Shown one piece after another: positions 34,612 through 46,998 of a DNA stretch of 64,000 nt (the stretch's first letter is position 1; each line of letters starts with the position of its first letter). The stretch is taken from assembly GCA_964036155.1 (NCBI GenBank), contig OZ038423.1:35727249-35791248 (forward strand), given 5' to 3'. Source of the DNA: Diploscapter coronatus (Eukaryota > Nematoda > Chromadorea > Rhabditida > Rhabditidae). The position numbers were made by a program, and so were the translations under genes. The notes beneath the pieces are model-generated. The model saw nothing but the letters and a program-made list of their open reading frames with translations, had not been told where the DNA came from and made no database searches.

Positions 34612-36631
34612 TCGACTATTCGATGCGCTCCTAAATTAAACTTTACAGGGGTTTTCATCGATCAATCTTTCCATTCATTAATTACAAGACTTTCACGATA
34701 CGTCGAGATAACCTTAATTTTGCGATTACGTTCGCTTTTACTCGTTAATCTTGAAGAAAAGATAGATTAGATGGGAATTACCAAGGATAAAAGTAAGTAT
34801 GAGAATACAAATGAAAGTGAATCTCAAAATACAAGACTTAAGCTGAAAAACTGCATTAACTATCTGACTCAGATAGGGCAAAAAGAGAAATAATGACGTA
34901 GAACTGCGATGAAAACTGGGTCGAAACATCAATCAATTTCATGCGAGTAAAAGGGCAGGAAAAAGATAATCGGAAAAAATGATTTGATTGATTAAGCATC
35001 AAATTTCATAGAAAATTTTTAAAATCTATTCTTACCTAAATCGAAAATCTAAAAAGACTTGATCTATTCAGCAAATAACTATATCAAGAAAGGCCTAAGC
35101 GTGAATCAAAGTAAATAAAACTGATAGGATGGTAAAAATATTTGCCAGAGGAAAGAAAGTTATGCGAATTTTATCGTCATGGCATAATATTCTTGGAATT
35201 TCGTCAAACAATGGTTTTAGAAAAATATTTCAAATTAAATAGCAAAAATGATGGAGAAAGTGCTTAAGTCTGGAAACTGTTGTCCTAATTGGATAAGGCT
35301 AGAAAATGACTGTAGAATGGGTTAATCTCGGATCATCAAACTTTCAATTATCTGGGAAAGTTGCTATCAGGATTTCGATTGATAAAATTCTCGAATTCAA
35401 AGTGCCGTATAAAATCTGGCTTTTATTTCATATTCTTTATCATACGAAGTGCAAAAAACTATAAATGACCTTGAAAATTCCATATACAACCGTGAAATTG
35501 TGTCATCGAATAAAGAACAAAGTAAGAAGAATGAGATATAATTAGAATCTAAGAGAGGGCCAAAGATTAAGAGAATCTTTTGGAGAAAGAATAACAATGA
35601 TGAAAGTGAATGTGTAGAAGATAAATGAATAGCGGTGCGCAGTTTTCGCCTCCAAACAGGCATTTTCGCCGTTCGAAAAGTCACTTGATTTATTCGAGAA
35701 AATAGCCTTCGGAAAAGAATTACAGAAAAGAAAATAGCATGGGAAGATCGAATAAAAGATACAGAAATATCACTATGAGAGAAGAGACCTTAGAGAAACA
35801 GACTAATAGTGAAACTTATAGATAGTTTTCCTTAGAAAGTCAAAAAGATGGTGAAACGTATTTCCTCGAAATAGTAGGGAGGAGAGAATTTGAATAAATG
35901 CCAATATCGAAGTCAGTTTTGAATCTGATTGAAAGCTTCTATTAGTAACGAGAAAAAACGGTTATCGACGTGGCTAGAGAACGCAGAGGAAACGCTCCAA
36001 CTCTCCTGATTAGCCATGCTATCGCGTCGAAGGGATGAAAGAAAGTTCTAATCGCCCGCATATAACTCGATACTCGGATATTACCGCTTTTTTTCGAGCT
36101 GATAATAATTGAATGCGCGTAGGTCAGTAAATTTGCATAATGTCTCAAAGTTGAATGGTAGAAATGATGATAGTTATTGCTAAATAGAGGTAAAAAATGA
36201 AATGGAATAGGAATTGAATGGATTAAAACCTGCTTTCCAACGAAAAAAGACATGGGGAATTATCATTGAAAAAAGAAAGAAAGATGAATAACCGCGAAAA
36301 TAGTACATGGAAAAGGATGCAGAGAAATGGGTAGAGTATGGGTTATGAAGTGATTGAAAGAAGGAAAATAGAGAAATAGTAAAGGAAAAGATGGACAGAA
36401 TACGAGTTATTGCAGGAAATTGTAACGTTCATGTTAGATCTCGCTTTTTTATTCCTTTCTTTCTTTTTCTCTCTATTTCCCGCTCTCTCCCTCATTTAAG
36501 CACGAAAATCGTAGTTCGACATGTATTTTTATGCGGGATGAGGTCGCTTTTATAGAAAAAGCAAAACAAAATAAATTTACACATCTAATTTAGTACAATT
36601 TATATAGACTTTTCTAACACACTACTCATAG

Positions 36632-36800
36632 TATGTTAAAAGATAGGAAGAATTCATCAGATTTCATACGACATTAGATATCTGAGATTCAAAATAAACT
36701 AAATTTTAATCTTATTACATGTTGAAGGATAGGAAGAATTACTCAGTTTTATACGACACAAGGTATATGATACAAACTTTAGTATATAAAATATTGATAC
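36632..36800. repeat. Tandem duplication, about 86-bp period, two copies
   Basis: ATGTTAAAAGATAGGAAGAA followed by TTTCATACGACA recurs 86 bp later as ATGTTGAAGGATAGGAAGAA with TTTTATACGACA. Confidence 0.7.
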
Positions 36801-39351
36801 AAGTCCATTGGTTGCGCACAACGCGAAAAATGGCCGTTGTCCAGTTGCCTGGACACACACGCGTATTCACAAGTACAACAACGCTTTCGTCAAGAATAGA
36901 GCACAGGAAATAGAGCGCATTTATATGAGAAATAAAGAAAAAGGCTAAATAATCGAAAAAGAGCTCTTACTTATGAGAGGGGAAGGGATAGAGAAAGTGG
37001 GGAATAGTATAGTACTTATTTATTAGAGAGAAAGACAGAAAATAGTATTATTTATGGGAGAGCAAAAGATAAAGAACGCCGCTCACTTTCTGGGCTTCTG
37101 CTCAAAAGCACATTTATGGACAGATGGCAGAGCAAAATGCGCGAGAAAGTAGATCCCGAGAAATAGCATTCAGAAATTAGAAAAGACCAAAGAAAAAATT
37201 AAGGAAAGGAGAAAGAGTACTCGAATTTGATAGACGAAAAAGAAACCAAAATATATTATATCGATCAGAGACGCAGTGGAAAGAGGAATAAGATAATTAA
37301 CAAGAGAGTCTCTTCTATTTCTACGATTCCATTCCAAAATGGGCGGAGCTTGGACCAAATTACTCCTCAAAGCCCTAATGCCCTAAGGATTTGGAACGGC
37401 TACTCCATTTGAGACGCGTGAAATGTGTGAATAAATGAACTGAGTAAAAGGTTCAGATTTATATCGGAGTTAAGATTTCAGCACGTTACGATTTAAGTTC
37501 TTTATTGAAGTTAGAATTGTTTATATTTGAAGAGAAATTATGAACATTCGATTTGGTGCATGAAAATATTTTAATTTGAATAAAAAATATAATATTTAGT
37601 TAAAAGTCGAAATAACTAGTTTTACCGAAGATAAAATTTTTAAATCAAGTTTCAATAAAGATCGTCTTTTTTTAATAAAATTTTAATGAACTTCTCTTAT
37701 CTCACCCCATTTATCTATCTCTCATTGGATTTTCGCTCGCACAAATGTGTAAGCTCAAGTATATCTTCTCATTTCCGAGAGCTTTAATCGTAAAACTAGT
37801 GACCCCAGATCTGAGTTTAATATCTTAGATGATACATAGCCACAATTAGTAACATTAAAATATAAATAGTGAACAGATCGTTCAATTCAGCTAGCGCGTT
37901 CAGCTATTACGTACAAAATGTCTTTGAATTATGCTAATTTACCATGGAAATGGCGTCCTTTGAGTGACTTTATGATTTTCGCTGAGAAAAACGGGAAAAT
38001 TGGCTGCAATTTTAAGAATTTCACAGACAGCTATACGACTTAAAAATTTTTAAATCGAAAATTCAAGATAAACAAAAAGCAGTGATATTTGTAAAATCGC
38101 CTAAGGGGCTTTGGCATCCACTACACGTCCACATAGCGTAAAGACAAATGCGCACAAGCGAGAGAATGATAGATGAGGGAGAAATTAAAGAGGCGAAGGG
38201 TGAGAAAGAAAAATTAGGGAGCATTTAAAATGTAGAGAAGAGTGAAGAAAAATGAAATAGTAAAGGGAATGAAGAGATGAAAAGAATTAGAATAACTACT
38301 GGCCATTAGATTGCCCCCGTGGATGGCCAGATAGGCTTTGGGGCAGAAGGGGTCAGATGGAATTATGCAAACGCCCAAAATGGTGATGATTAATGGGTGG
38401 CATAATTAGAATGCACAATATTGTCTTTTCTTTATATTATTTTTTAAATAAAAATATTCGACTAACAATAGAAATCGGCGATTTTACGTGCAGTGTAAAG
38501 TACTCTAATAATTAAGCAAATGCTCAGGTTATGATAGTTGGCTAAAATAATAATTAATAAATGAAATTATCAAGACTAGAAATTTTCAAAATGAGAAGAA
38601 TCCGAGAGGACCATTCTTTCTGGCGTTTCTTTATTTTTGAATGGCCCTAGAAGGCATAGCAGTGAAAGTTGACTGAAGAAGAGAATTCTGAGGCAGCAAA
38701 ACTAAAGGAGACTCTCGGGACGAAAATCAGAGGGGAGGAAGCAACCGGCCCTGCAACCGGACAATCGGCACGGAGCCGCTGGTCAGATGAAAGAGAGAAA
38801 AAGGGAAAGGGAAAACAACGCTGGAATGGAGGAAAGTGCCTCGAAAGGCCAAGCGAATTTGCCGAAAGATGGAAAATTAGTCGCTTCTCTTCGTCGAGAA
38901 AGGGACAATTCGGGTACCTAGCGTTAACGCACTAACGCCACGCGACGAAATAGTGTGTAGAATGCGAGAGAGCGACTGTTTCATCTATCCTAACGTTTAG
39001 CGTTATTTTGCATGTGTTGCGTCCGTTGCGCGTTGTTTTTCAACGAACAATCCAATTTTCCTCCGGAAAAGCGAGAGGCACACGCAACTTCGCTCGTAGA
39101 AGCTGCATCAAGTTTCAACACCGTTTACGTGCGACGCAAAACACGCCCACGCATCAAGAAAACCCGAGATTTTTGAATGAATAATTGAAATTTAAATGTT
39201 TCAAATTTCGACCATAGAATTGCTCAAATTTACGGCCGTGAAAGGCTCAAAGATCGTGAAATTTCAGAATTCCTGCATTTGTTCTTCGGTCTTCACTATG
39301 AGCTTTCATGTACGGTCCTGAAATCTAACAATACTATTCAGAAATTATATT

Positions 39352-39499
39352 TGGCAACTTGAAAACCGCGAAACCGTGAGGCACGAGACATTAAAAAATA
39401 GTGTGGGAAAAGAAGATCCAACATCCCATACCCTACCTAAATTCTATACTGTTTCGCGCTATGTCTCGTGTCTTGGGGTCTCGCGGTTTCCAAGTAGCC
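39352..39499. mobile_element. MITE-like family B, copy 2
   Basis: 148 bp. GGCAACTTGAAAACCGCGAA on the left; right end TCGCGGTTTCCAAGTAGCC is its near inverse. Inner AATAGTGTGGGAAAAGAAGA and CTATACTGTTTCGCGC match the family core. Confidence 0.7.
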
Positions 39500-40737
39500 T
39501 TATATTTCTTCTTCATAAAATACACTCCTCATGCTAATTCGCATTCAGCACATCTTTTTAATATCTGAAATATATTTAGTCTCAGGCATATATCAAATAC
39601 TATCATCCTCTATCATTTTGCCTCCGTTCTCTGATTCTAAATATTGACTTTTCGACGACCATCCGGGTGCGAAGTCGAGGGTGATGATATCAAATAAAAA
39701 GGACAATCAAAAATACCCCAGCCGTCTCTCAAATTCTATCCTTCAACATAGCGATAGTGAGAATTCCGAATTTCGATCGACGGTCAGTCGATGGCTTGTC
39801 TCCGTAATCCACTGGTCTGAAGTCGCTGTCTTTTGTTCTCTGACCTCTCCACAATGGCTAAGCATAGGAACTCTGTCAAAGCCTCAGATTATAGAAGGCA
39901 GAAGCGCAACGGTCATCGGGACTAAAGCAAGGCATAGAGGAAGCAGGCTGAAGAAATGAAGAAAGACACTAACAAACAAACAAATACAGAAATAAACAGA
40001 TTAGCAAGGTTGAATGCGACAAAAGATCGCACCAATAATATTGTTGAGAAAAAATCAGAACTTATGCTAATTTTTAAAAAGATAATGTTTTATGAAGAAT
40101 ATTAAATCGATAGTATTAGGTTCCAAAGCTAAAATATAATTACGTTAGAATCAATATAGAAGCTGGAGCTAATGTAAATTTTTATTTTATATTTCCAGGA
40201 TGTGAATTGGTGACAAATGTTTAAATATTGATAAATTGAACGTGTGTAAATTTTGGGGACTTCACCAATTCGATTTTCTAGGCTGACATACATTTCTTCA
40301 AGAATTCTTGAAGAATTACCAAGTTTCATTTTAAAAGAAATGGGAACGAGGTCTCATTTCTTTTGAAAGTAAAAGCTCCTGAATTTATACTTTGAATGAC
40401 TCAAAAAGAAACTCTTTCTTCATATCCAATATATAGGCTAAGCTAACTATACTGCAGAGATTGAGCTTACGCAGGATCCATCAAAGGGTAAATGAGGATC
40501 CTAGACATGGTACTTCGTGATATTTCTAAAGCTGTTATTTATGGCCAGATCTAGGGAGGACGATTGTCAGAGACCCCCTGCGATCTATCCCCCATAGTTT
40601 ATTTTCGTATGATGAAAGTACCCCCTAGGTCTGGTTCAAACACATGCTCAAGTTTATCTATAAATTTGAAATGATTAGAAGGATCAATATCTTCCCAAAA
40701 TAGTTGTTTTAATGACAAAATAACGATGAATAATTGT

Positions 40738-43700
40738 TCATTCAGGTTTGGTTTTGAAGAAAGCGACGATTCTGTTTGCGGTCGGTTCGTTGAGGCTTTC
40801 TACCTAAATTTTTCGAAAATTTAGAGAAACTTGTCTAAAAGTTGCTGACAGATAGGACAATTTGCGATTCAATCCAACAAGTCTGAAGTCGTTATTTTGG
40901 ACACGGTGAAACGTAGGCAGATGATATGATAGAAGATTTTAGAATACGACTTTTCTTCTCGCAAAATTTCAATGTTTCATGTTTCGAAGACTCGAATTGG
41001 ACAAATTCCAAGAAAGTTTTAAAAAGTAGCACTCAAATTCCCATTTTACCTCTTTGAGCAGGTGTTTGACTGGGTTGGACGAGGAGTCGATGAATCGACG
41101 CAGGGCCACAAATGTTGGGAAGCGGCGAGCCAATGCAGTCGCGCGAGACTCCGACATTCCGCGGAAACACTACATTCAAAATTCTTTGCTTTAGAAGTTT
41201 TTTTTTCGATAAATTTTTATCTATTTCTGAAGAGATAACGGAGCTACATGTCAGGGTTGTATTTAATCATTTTCTGAAACCTATTAGAACGACCATCATT
41301 TCACAAATAGTAGGAAAATGAAATTTCCGGAGAAAGATTTTCTTTCCTCCCCTTTCTCGAACCCCTTAATTTCATTTTAAAGCGGAACGGAACGGAAATT
41401 AGAGGTGCGATAAAAGGGGAGGAAGAAGGAAAACCTTTTCCAGAAATTTCCGCATACCCGTTTTTGATGAATCTTCAATAGCAACAAAAATAATAAAAGC
41501 TAAAAATTACCATGAGCTGAGTCATCCATGCCTCAGAAACCGTTTCCGCTTGGGGCTTCTCGACGAGGGTTTGCAGGTCGCGGAAATCGACGCCGGATAA
41601 CTGAAAATTCAAATATTGCTTTTCAAAACCGAATATTTTTTCTATTTGAAAGAAAATTAGTTACTGTTGATGTCGCAATCTGGGAGGTCGAAAATGAGGG
41701 GAAAAAGAGTGGGCATTTTAGGCCAGCCTCTCCTTTTCGCGTGCTATTTCTCGACTTGTTAACCACTAAAAGTAATTGTGCACCACTTTGCACGCCTTCC
41801 AGATTTCAGCATCAGCAATATTTGAAAATAGCAGGACATAGAATACTTGATAGTCTTAAAGTTTAGTTTGGATAGAATAATCGTGTCTTGTTATTTTAAT
41901 GCAGAATTATCAAAAAGTCATATTATTTCGTTTTCAGACAATTAATTATTTTCTAAAAAATAATATGATTCAAACAAATGCTTACGTCTTCAGTTTGCAC
42001 AGCGTTGATGAGTCTGAGCGTGATTCGTTCGAGAAACTTCGAAGTGTCGCGCATCGATGGACTCCTGTGGACGAGGAAGCCGTGGTTGATGAGAGTCGTC
42101 ATTAGAGCCTGAATGAGCAAAATCTTTACTATTTCAAGTTGATAGACGAAAGTTTTGAAGCATTTTTAAAAATTATACCACTAGCAAAAACTAATTGCTT
42201 GTTTCACTACTTGCAAATTTTATGCATTTTTTGAAACCTATTTTTACACATGTAAGAAAGTAATTGTGCGAAAAAAGAGAGAAAACTAGGGAAGAGAAGC
42301 GAGAAATGAGATATTTGGTTAGTGTTTTTCTTTGATGCTTTTCAGTTATTGGTAATCTTGGAGGACAAGAATTACAAGTTGAAAATACCTAAGAACTTGT
42401 TGATCTATCAATAAATCGGGAAAATTTCCGACTGACCATGCTTTTCCCGTTGATCAAGGAAGGACTCAAGAATGAGAGAAAGATGAGGGATAGCTTGAAC
42501 GAGAAAAGAAGTATACAAAAAGTAAACCGTAAAATAGCGCGGCAAAAATACAAAATAAAAATGTGCCTGTTGGCACAGTAATATCGCTAATTTTATAAAA
42601 AAAAAAAAAAATTACCTGATGACAAGGCGATTCCTCAGATTTTTCGTTCCCTTCGATCAGATAGACTCGACTGCGCATCGGCGACTTCAGAAGACGACCT
42701 TTTTGCTCCAGGTAGCGACCCTCAAATTGAGCTATAGATCAATGTTTTCATGTAAGTTTCAAACATATTGTAAAAATACAATTTAACATCAATCCCTATT
42801 TGATGTTGAAGATTCGGTTTGTATCCATACTTTAATAAAATTGAATTTTCTATCTTTTCACGCATTAAAACTCTTACACAACTTTCAAATACGTTTCAAA
42901 TGAACATTAAACTCAGCTATTTTGCTGCTTTTCAATATACAGTTCATTTAGTATTACAAAAAAGTCTTACACCAATAATGCTGCTCTGGAGATCATCCCA
43001 GGTCTTCCTCTCAACAACCCAATCGAGCACCATCTCTGTGCCGTCCTCCTTTCGAGCCAGCCACATGTAATCGCCCACGGGCATAGAACGAACGTCGAAC
43101 TGCAAACAGACGTTTTCCGCCGCAAAAACTCGTCGTTTCTCGTTTCATTATTAAGAATAGTAATTCAAAACTGACTGGAATAATTCATACCGCATAGGGG
43201 ATGTTTGTGGTGGAAAAGTTTTGAGTCTGCTGGATATTCGAAATTTCGAGAATAATCCGAAGAAAAATGCTTTTGAAAAATTTCCATCAAAAGAAAGATC
43301 TCTTCAAATTGTTCAGGTATTCAAAGAATAACCTCGAATCCCGACTTGGCGATATGCTCAACGACACTTTTGGCGTAGAATCCGTAATTGCGATGCTCAC
43401 GACTGTCCGCGATTAAGACCACCTGAAATTTCGAGTCTTACGGAATGTTGATTTGATAGGTTTCAACCAAATCATACATTCTCAAACGAGCCACAATAAT
43501 GATTATTAAAAACAATCACCTAATTAATTGACGACTAAATTACCTTTGCTCGATCACTCGGTTGGCACGTGACTATCTCGATTTCTCTGTCCTCATCGAT
43601 GTTTTTGCTCTGCGTTTGCGTCGCTCCACTTGCATCATTCGGCCTGTCATCGTCTGTAAACCTTTTCCTCCATTTTATAGAAAAAATGAGTTAGTAGACA

Positions 43701-45546
43701 TATTTGAAGTGAAATTATTCATTTTTAGATTTTTTTCAAGTCCATCCTCTACTTTCGAGATGAATTAGCATTGACTATGTAAAAAATAGTATAACTTCGT
43801 AGAATCCTCTTTCAAATATTTGAAACTTCCTCAATTACCTCCGTCTTTCTTCTTTCCCTTAGCTGAAGATTTCTTCGGAGAATTGCTCGTTGCCTTTGAA
43901 GTGCTCGGTTTCGAACTGCCAGCTGAGGATTTCGATGTCGATGGTTCATTCCGTTTCTTCTCAAAATTAGTCGATTTAGAAAAAAAAACTATTCTAAAGT
44001 GTTATCCGAAAACCACAGAAAAAAGATTCGAAGGGTTTCTGGCAGAATTTCAAAAAGTTTTTGACTATGTTTCAAAAATCTAATAAAATAGTCCACTGAA
44101 AACCCATCCGATGCTCGATGTGTTGCCCCTTATGATGGTATTTCTAGTTTCACAAAAAACGACCTTCCTACCTTTTCTTGAGGTTCCGTGAATTCATCGT
44201 CTTCTTCGAATTCGTCATCTGCTCCTTTTCTTTTATCCCTGGCTTTGATTGCCTCTCCTTTCTGAAATTACGTTCATTTTGCCCGCAAACTTCGAACTAA
44301 TTAATGAAACACCGATCATCTTTAACCTTGGGTTAGCTATAATTTTAGGGTAAATTCGTTTATGAAATCGTGCCTGTTTGTGTCCATTGGCATTCCCATT
44401 CCTCTGCTCTTTCTTGCTGTCCTTGTCACTCTTCGAGTTGTCGAATTGTCGTTTCCGACCTCCGCCTCGATTCACCGCCTGCATGTAACGAATGTAGTCA
44501 TCTAAAGTTATTTGCCATTGAGTCATTTCATTTTATTCTGATTTTTAGATAGGTTTCAATCGATTTTGGTCGATGCAATGTATTTTTGAAAGAAACTAGG
44601 GATTTGTTACTATAAAAACTTAATGAAACTTCTCCGTCTCGACATGATGAAATTCAGATAAGTTTCAAAATCGATTCGGCGTCAATGACTTTAAAATTTG
44701 AAGAATTCAATTAAAAAAAATAATGACATGAAAATCATTACCACCGTTAAGCGCCCTGACAGCCCTGTGATCGGAATTTTGCCCGTCCTTCTCCATTTCC
44801 TCAGCGAATATTCGCCATGCCGCATCGCAATTCGACGCCAGCTGGTCACCGAAGCCTAAAATTACAAATTTGCAAATCAATAAAAGCTCGATTTTCGTGA
44901 TTTTTCTTTTAAAAACAGGCTTAACACTAAGCGAGATAGATATAAAATGGTAGGATAAAAATCAATCTGCGTAAAATGCTATTGCTTGTAGCTTAGATTT
45001 ACATTTTTGAGATAGTTTTTCATGACTTTAAACATGATCATTCTACTTTTGGAAATATCGACTCACCTTTGACTTGTTTCAAATCCTGAATGCCATTCAA
45101 TTCGAGCGGATACGCTTTGAGTCCGAGCACAGCGTTGTACAGGATGTACTTCTGAAACTCGTTCATTTTCAAGGCTTGAAAATCTTTTTTTATGTTTCAG
45201 AAAGATGATATGAAGTTTCATCATTTAAAGCACTAATATATCGGATTCAGATTTTCGGTAGTTTCGAATGTTTCAGAATGAGAGTTTTCGATAAAATGTT
45301 TGTCGATGAATAACATTTTTTCCCGAAAAGTTTTGTAACTAATCTTTCCACGTTTTTCACGAGTAATAATTGTTGGTACAAAATAAGCGTCTTCAGTTTG
45401 CTAGCCAGATACGGAATTTATGTAAAATAATCAACCTGATTTCGGCTATCCGACATTTCTTTGCAAGTCATGAGGAATCGCTCGTAGAACGTTTTTCTAG
45501 GATGGTCCGCTTTGATCGTCACCCGTTTCTCCTTATCACTGTCCAT
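40738..45546 (-). CDS. mus-81: MUS81 structure-selective crossover-junction endonuclease
   Basis: Fourteen phase-consistent exons give 495 residues: 45546-45436, 45151-45067, 44855-44745, 44501-44374, 44261-44172, 43959-43839, 43653-43544, 43422-43333, 43099-42973, 42731-42616, 42108-41986, 41600-41511, 41169-41050, 40803-40738. An N-terminal helix-hairpin-helix domain (about 20-100) is followed by a Lys/Ser-rich linker. The ERCC4 nuclease starts at [10 protein letters not shown]; its catalytic GD...ERKXXXD motif is intact (VGDYMWLA, then [13 protein letters not shown] and [11 protein letters not shown]). The C-terminal HhH2 part includes [22 protein letters not shown]81 with EME1 cuts 3' flaps, nicked Holliday junctions and stalled forks in the nucleus. 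The start was chosen because a GTTTAG acceptor sits just upstream of the ATG, as in trans-spliced genes. The intron after 44374 needs a GC donor. A family C element sits next to exon 9. Length is typical for MUS81. Confidence 0.95.
41677..41806. mobile_element. Inverted-repeat element family F, copy 1
   Basis: In a mus-81 intron. AATCTGGGAGGTCGAAAATG on the left; TGCACGCCTTCCAGATTT on the right. Shares CGCGTGCTATTTCTC and GTGCACCACTTTGCA with the copy at 55431-55553. Confidence 0.6.
43109..43220. mobile_element. MITE family C, copy 1
   Basis: In mus-81 intron 8. GACGTTTTCCGCCGCAAAAA on the left and TTTGTGGTGGAAAAG on the right are inverted. Inner TTTCATTATTAAGAATAGTA and CATACCGCATAGGGGATG match copies at 46719 and 54068. 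The left end starts about 10 nt from the acceptor of exon 9, so the element supplies most of the upstream splice-signal region. Confidence 0.75.
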
Positions 45547-46998
45547 TTTTCCTCTAAACTTTTGACACATCACTCCAAAAATCATCGAATGTCGCCGAAT
45601 AAATTGAAAGATTTTCATCATTTAAAATAAAAAATCAATCATTTTACAAGATCTAAAGCAAGATTCAATCACGACAAGCACTTTCAAGGTCATTGCAAGC
45701 CTTTCTCAGATTTCTTGAAACCAACATAATTTAGATAACAATTTTATTGCGATAAATTTAAAAAATATATTTTGAACTAGAAACGATCATCGAAAATTGC
45801 GATAAAGTGATGATTTAGGCTATTTTGGCTACATTATAGAAGGTCGATTACAGAATGAAGGAGGGGACTTTGGCATCCTAGGATTGGATTATCACCAGAT
45901 TGAGGAGGGCGTCAAAATGAGACGATTTTCAAAATAAGCTCAAATTATTTTTTTTCAAAAATATTACTTATTCTGAAAATCGCCCCAAAATGATAATTAT
46001 TTGAATCAAATGTCGAATTTTGTGATTGCATCAATTCTTTCTTCATTGATAAAAATTGATTCAATTACAAAAATCCCTGACTCAAATTTCTATCAAAATT
46101 TAGGCATACCGAAAAGTTAACAAAAAAAAAAAATTTCGACCCAAATTCCGATCGAGTAAAACATTAACAAACAATTACCAAAAGGAGGAAATTTTGTGGG
46201 GAAAGCTTGAAATGAGATCTCGTAGCACGATGTGGTAAAAAAAACCTCTACGATTCACGGTTTAAAGTATCATATTTGTCCCTGCCGTCACATAAAAATG
46301 CTATAAAAACAAAAAATGTTGGAATTAAAAATAAGAGCAAGAAAAAGTAAACAATTTACCTAATTGGAATAATTTGCCTAGAATTTTATCAATCTGTAGG
46401 GAAATATCGGGGATGAGAAGCGAAAAATTGATTTGTCTTGAAAGTCTTGAAAATTTCCCTCACAGTATGACAATTCGCCTAAAATAACGCGATTAAAGAA
46501 ACAAAGACGTTGTAAAAGCAGCGTGTTTGTACTTTTAAAAACGACATATCAATGATCGAAGAGAGAAATGAGAATTTTCGATTCAAAACAAATTAAATTT
46601 AAAATCAAACGAGAAAAAATAGCAACAAAATACACGTATTCACCTCAAGAAGAAACGGATAGAAATGGAATAAGAAAGTAATTCGGCTCCCGGATACTTG
46701 ACCTTCAATTCAGAATTGAGACGTTTTCCACCGCAAAAATTCGTCATCATCTCTCGTCCCATTATTAAGGATGGTGATAATACAGAATTGACTTAGATAA
46801 TTCACCGCATAGGGGATATTTGCGGTGGAAAACGTCCCAAGCTGCTCCAGTTTTCTTTGAGAATTTTATTCTTTTCAAAATTTTCAAAGAAAACTGATCA
46901 AAATATCGGTAGAAATCATAGTGAAATAGAAAATGATCCTAGAATAATATTGAAAAGAAGAAGGTAATGTTGACAGACCGTAGTTTTCCCCGATTCAT
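45547..46998. other. met-1 / mus-81 intergenic interval
   Basis: About 1.45 kb, AT-rich, no coding chain. Holds family C copy 2 (46719-46837), a TTTATT at 46865-46870 (AATAAA on the minus strand, about 130 nt past the met-1 stop), and a TTTAG acceptor 9 nt in front of the mus-81 ATG. The spacing is too wide for a classical tight operon. Confidence 0.5.
46719..46837. mobile_element. MITE family C, copy 2
   Basis: Intergenic and the best-preserved member: AGACGTTTTCCACCGCAAAA on the left, TTTGCGGTGGAAAACGTC on the right, about 18 bp nearly perfect inverted repeat. No coding capacity. Confidence 0.85.

Larger units (their letters stand above)
34612..40737. other. Gene-poor interval upstream of the ephexin gene
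   Basis: About 6.1 kb without a convincing coding chain. Purine-rich stretches dominate 35.1-37.2 kb. A GC-richer block at 38650-39150 contains an open purine-rich frame and several CGC/GCG motifs and could be promoter sequence. A tandem duplication lies at 36632-36800 and a palindromic element at 39352-39499. The interval probably carries ephexin 5' regulatory DNA, perhaps including noncoding exons. Confidence 0.45.

Noticed and set aside
34352..34639. 95-codon plus-strand ORF
   Set aside because: Shadow of the first ephexin exon on the opposite strand.
39681..39959. 92-codon plus-strand ORF
   Set aside because: No splice context, no upstream promoter-like sequence and serine-rich chance-like composition; no recognised motif.
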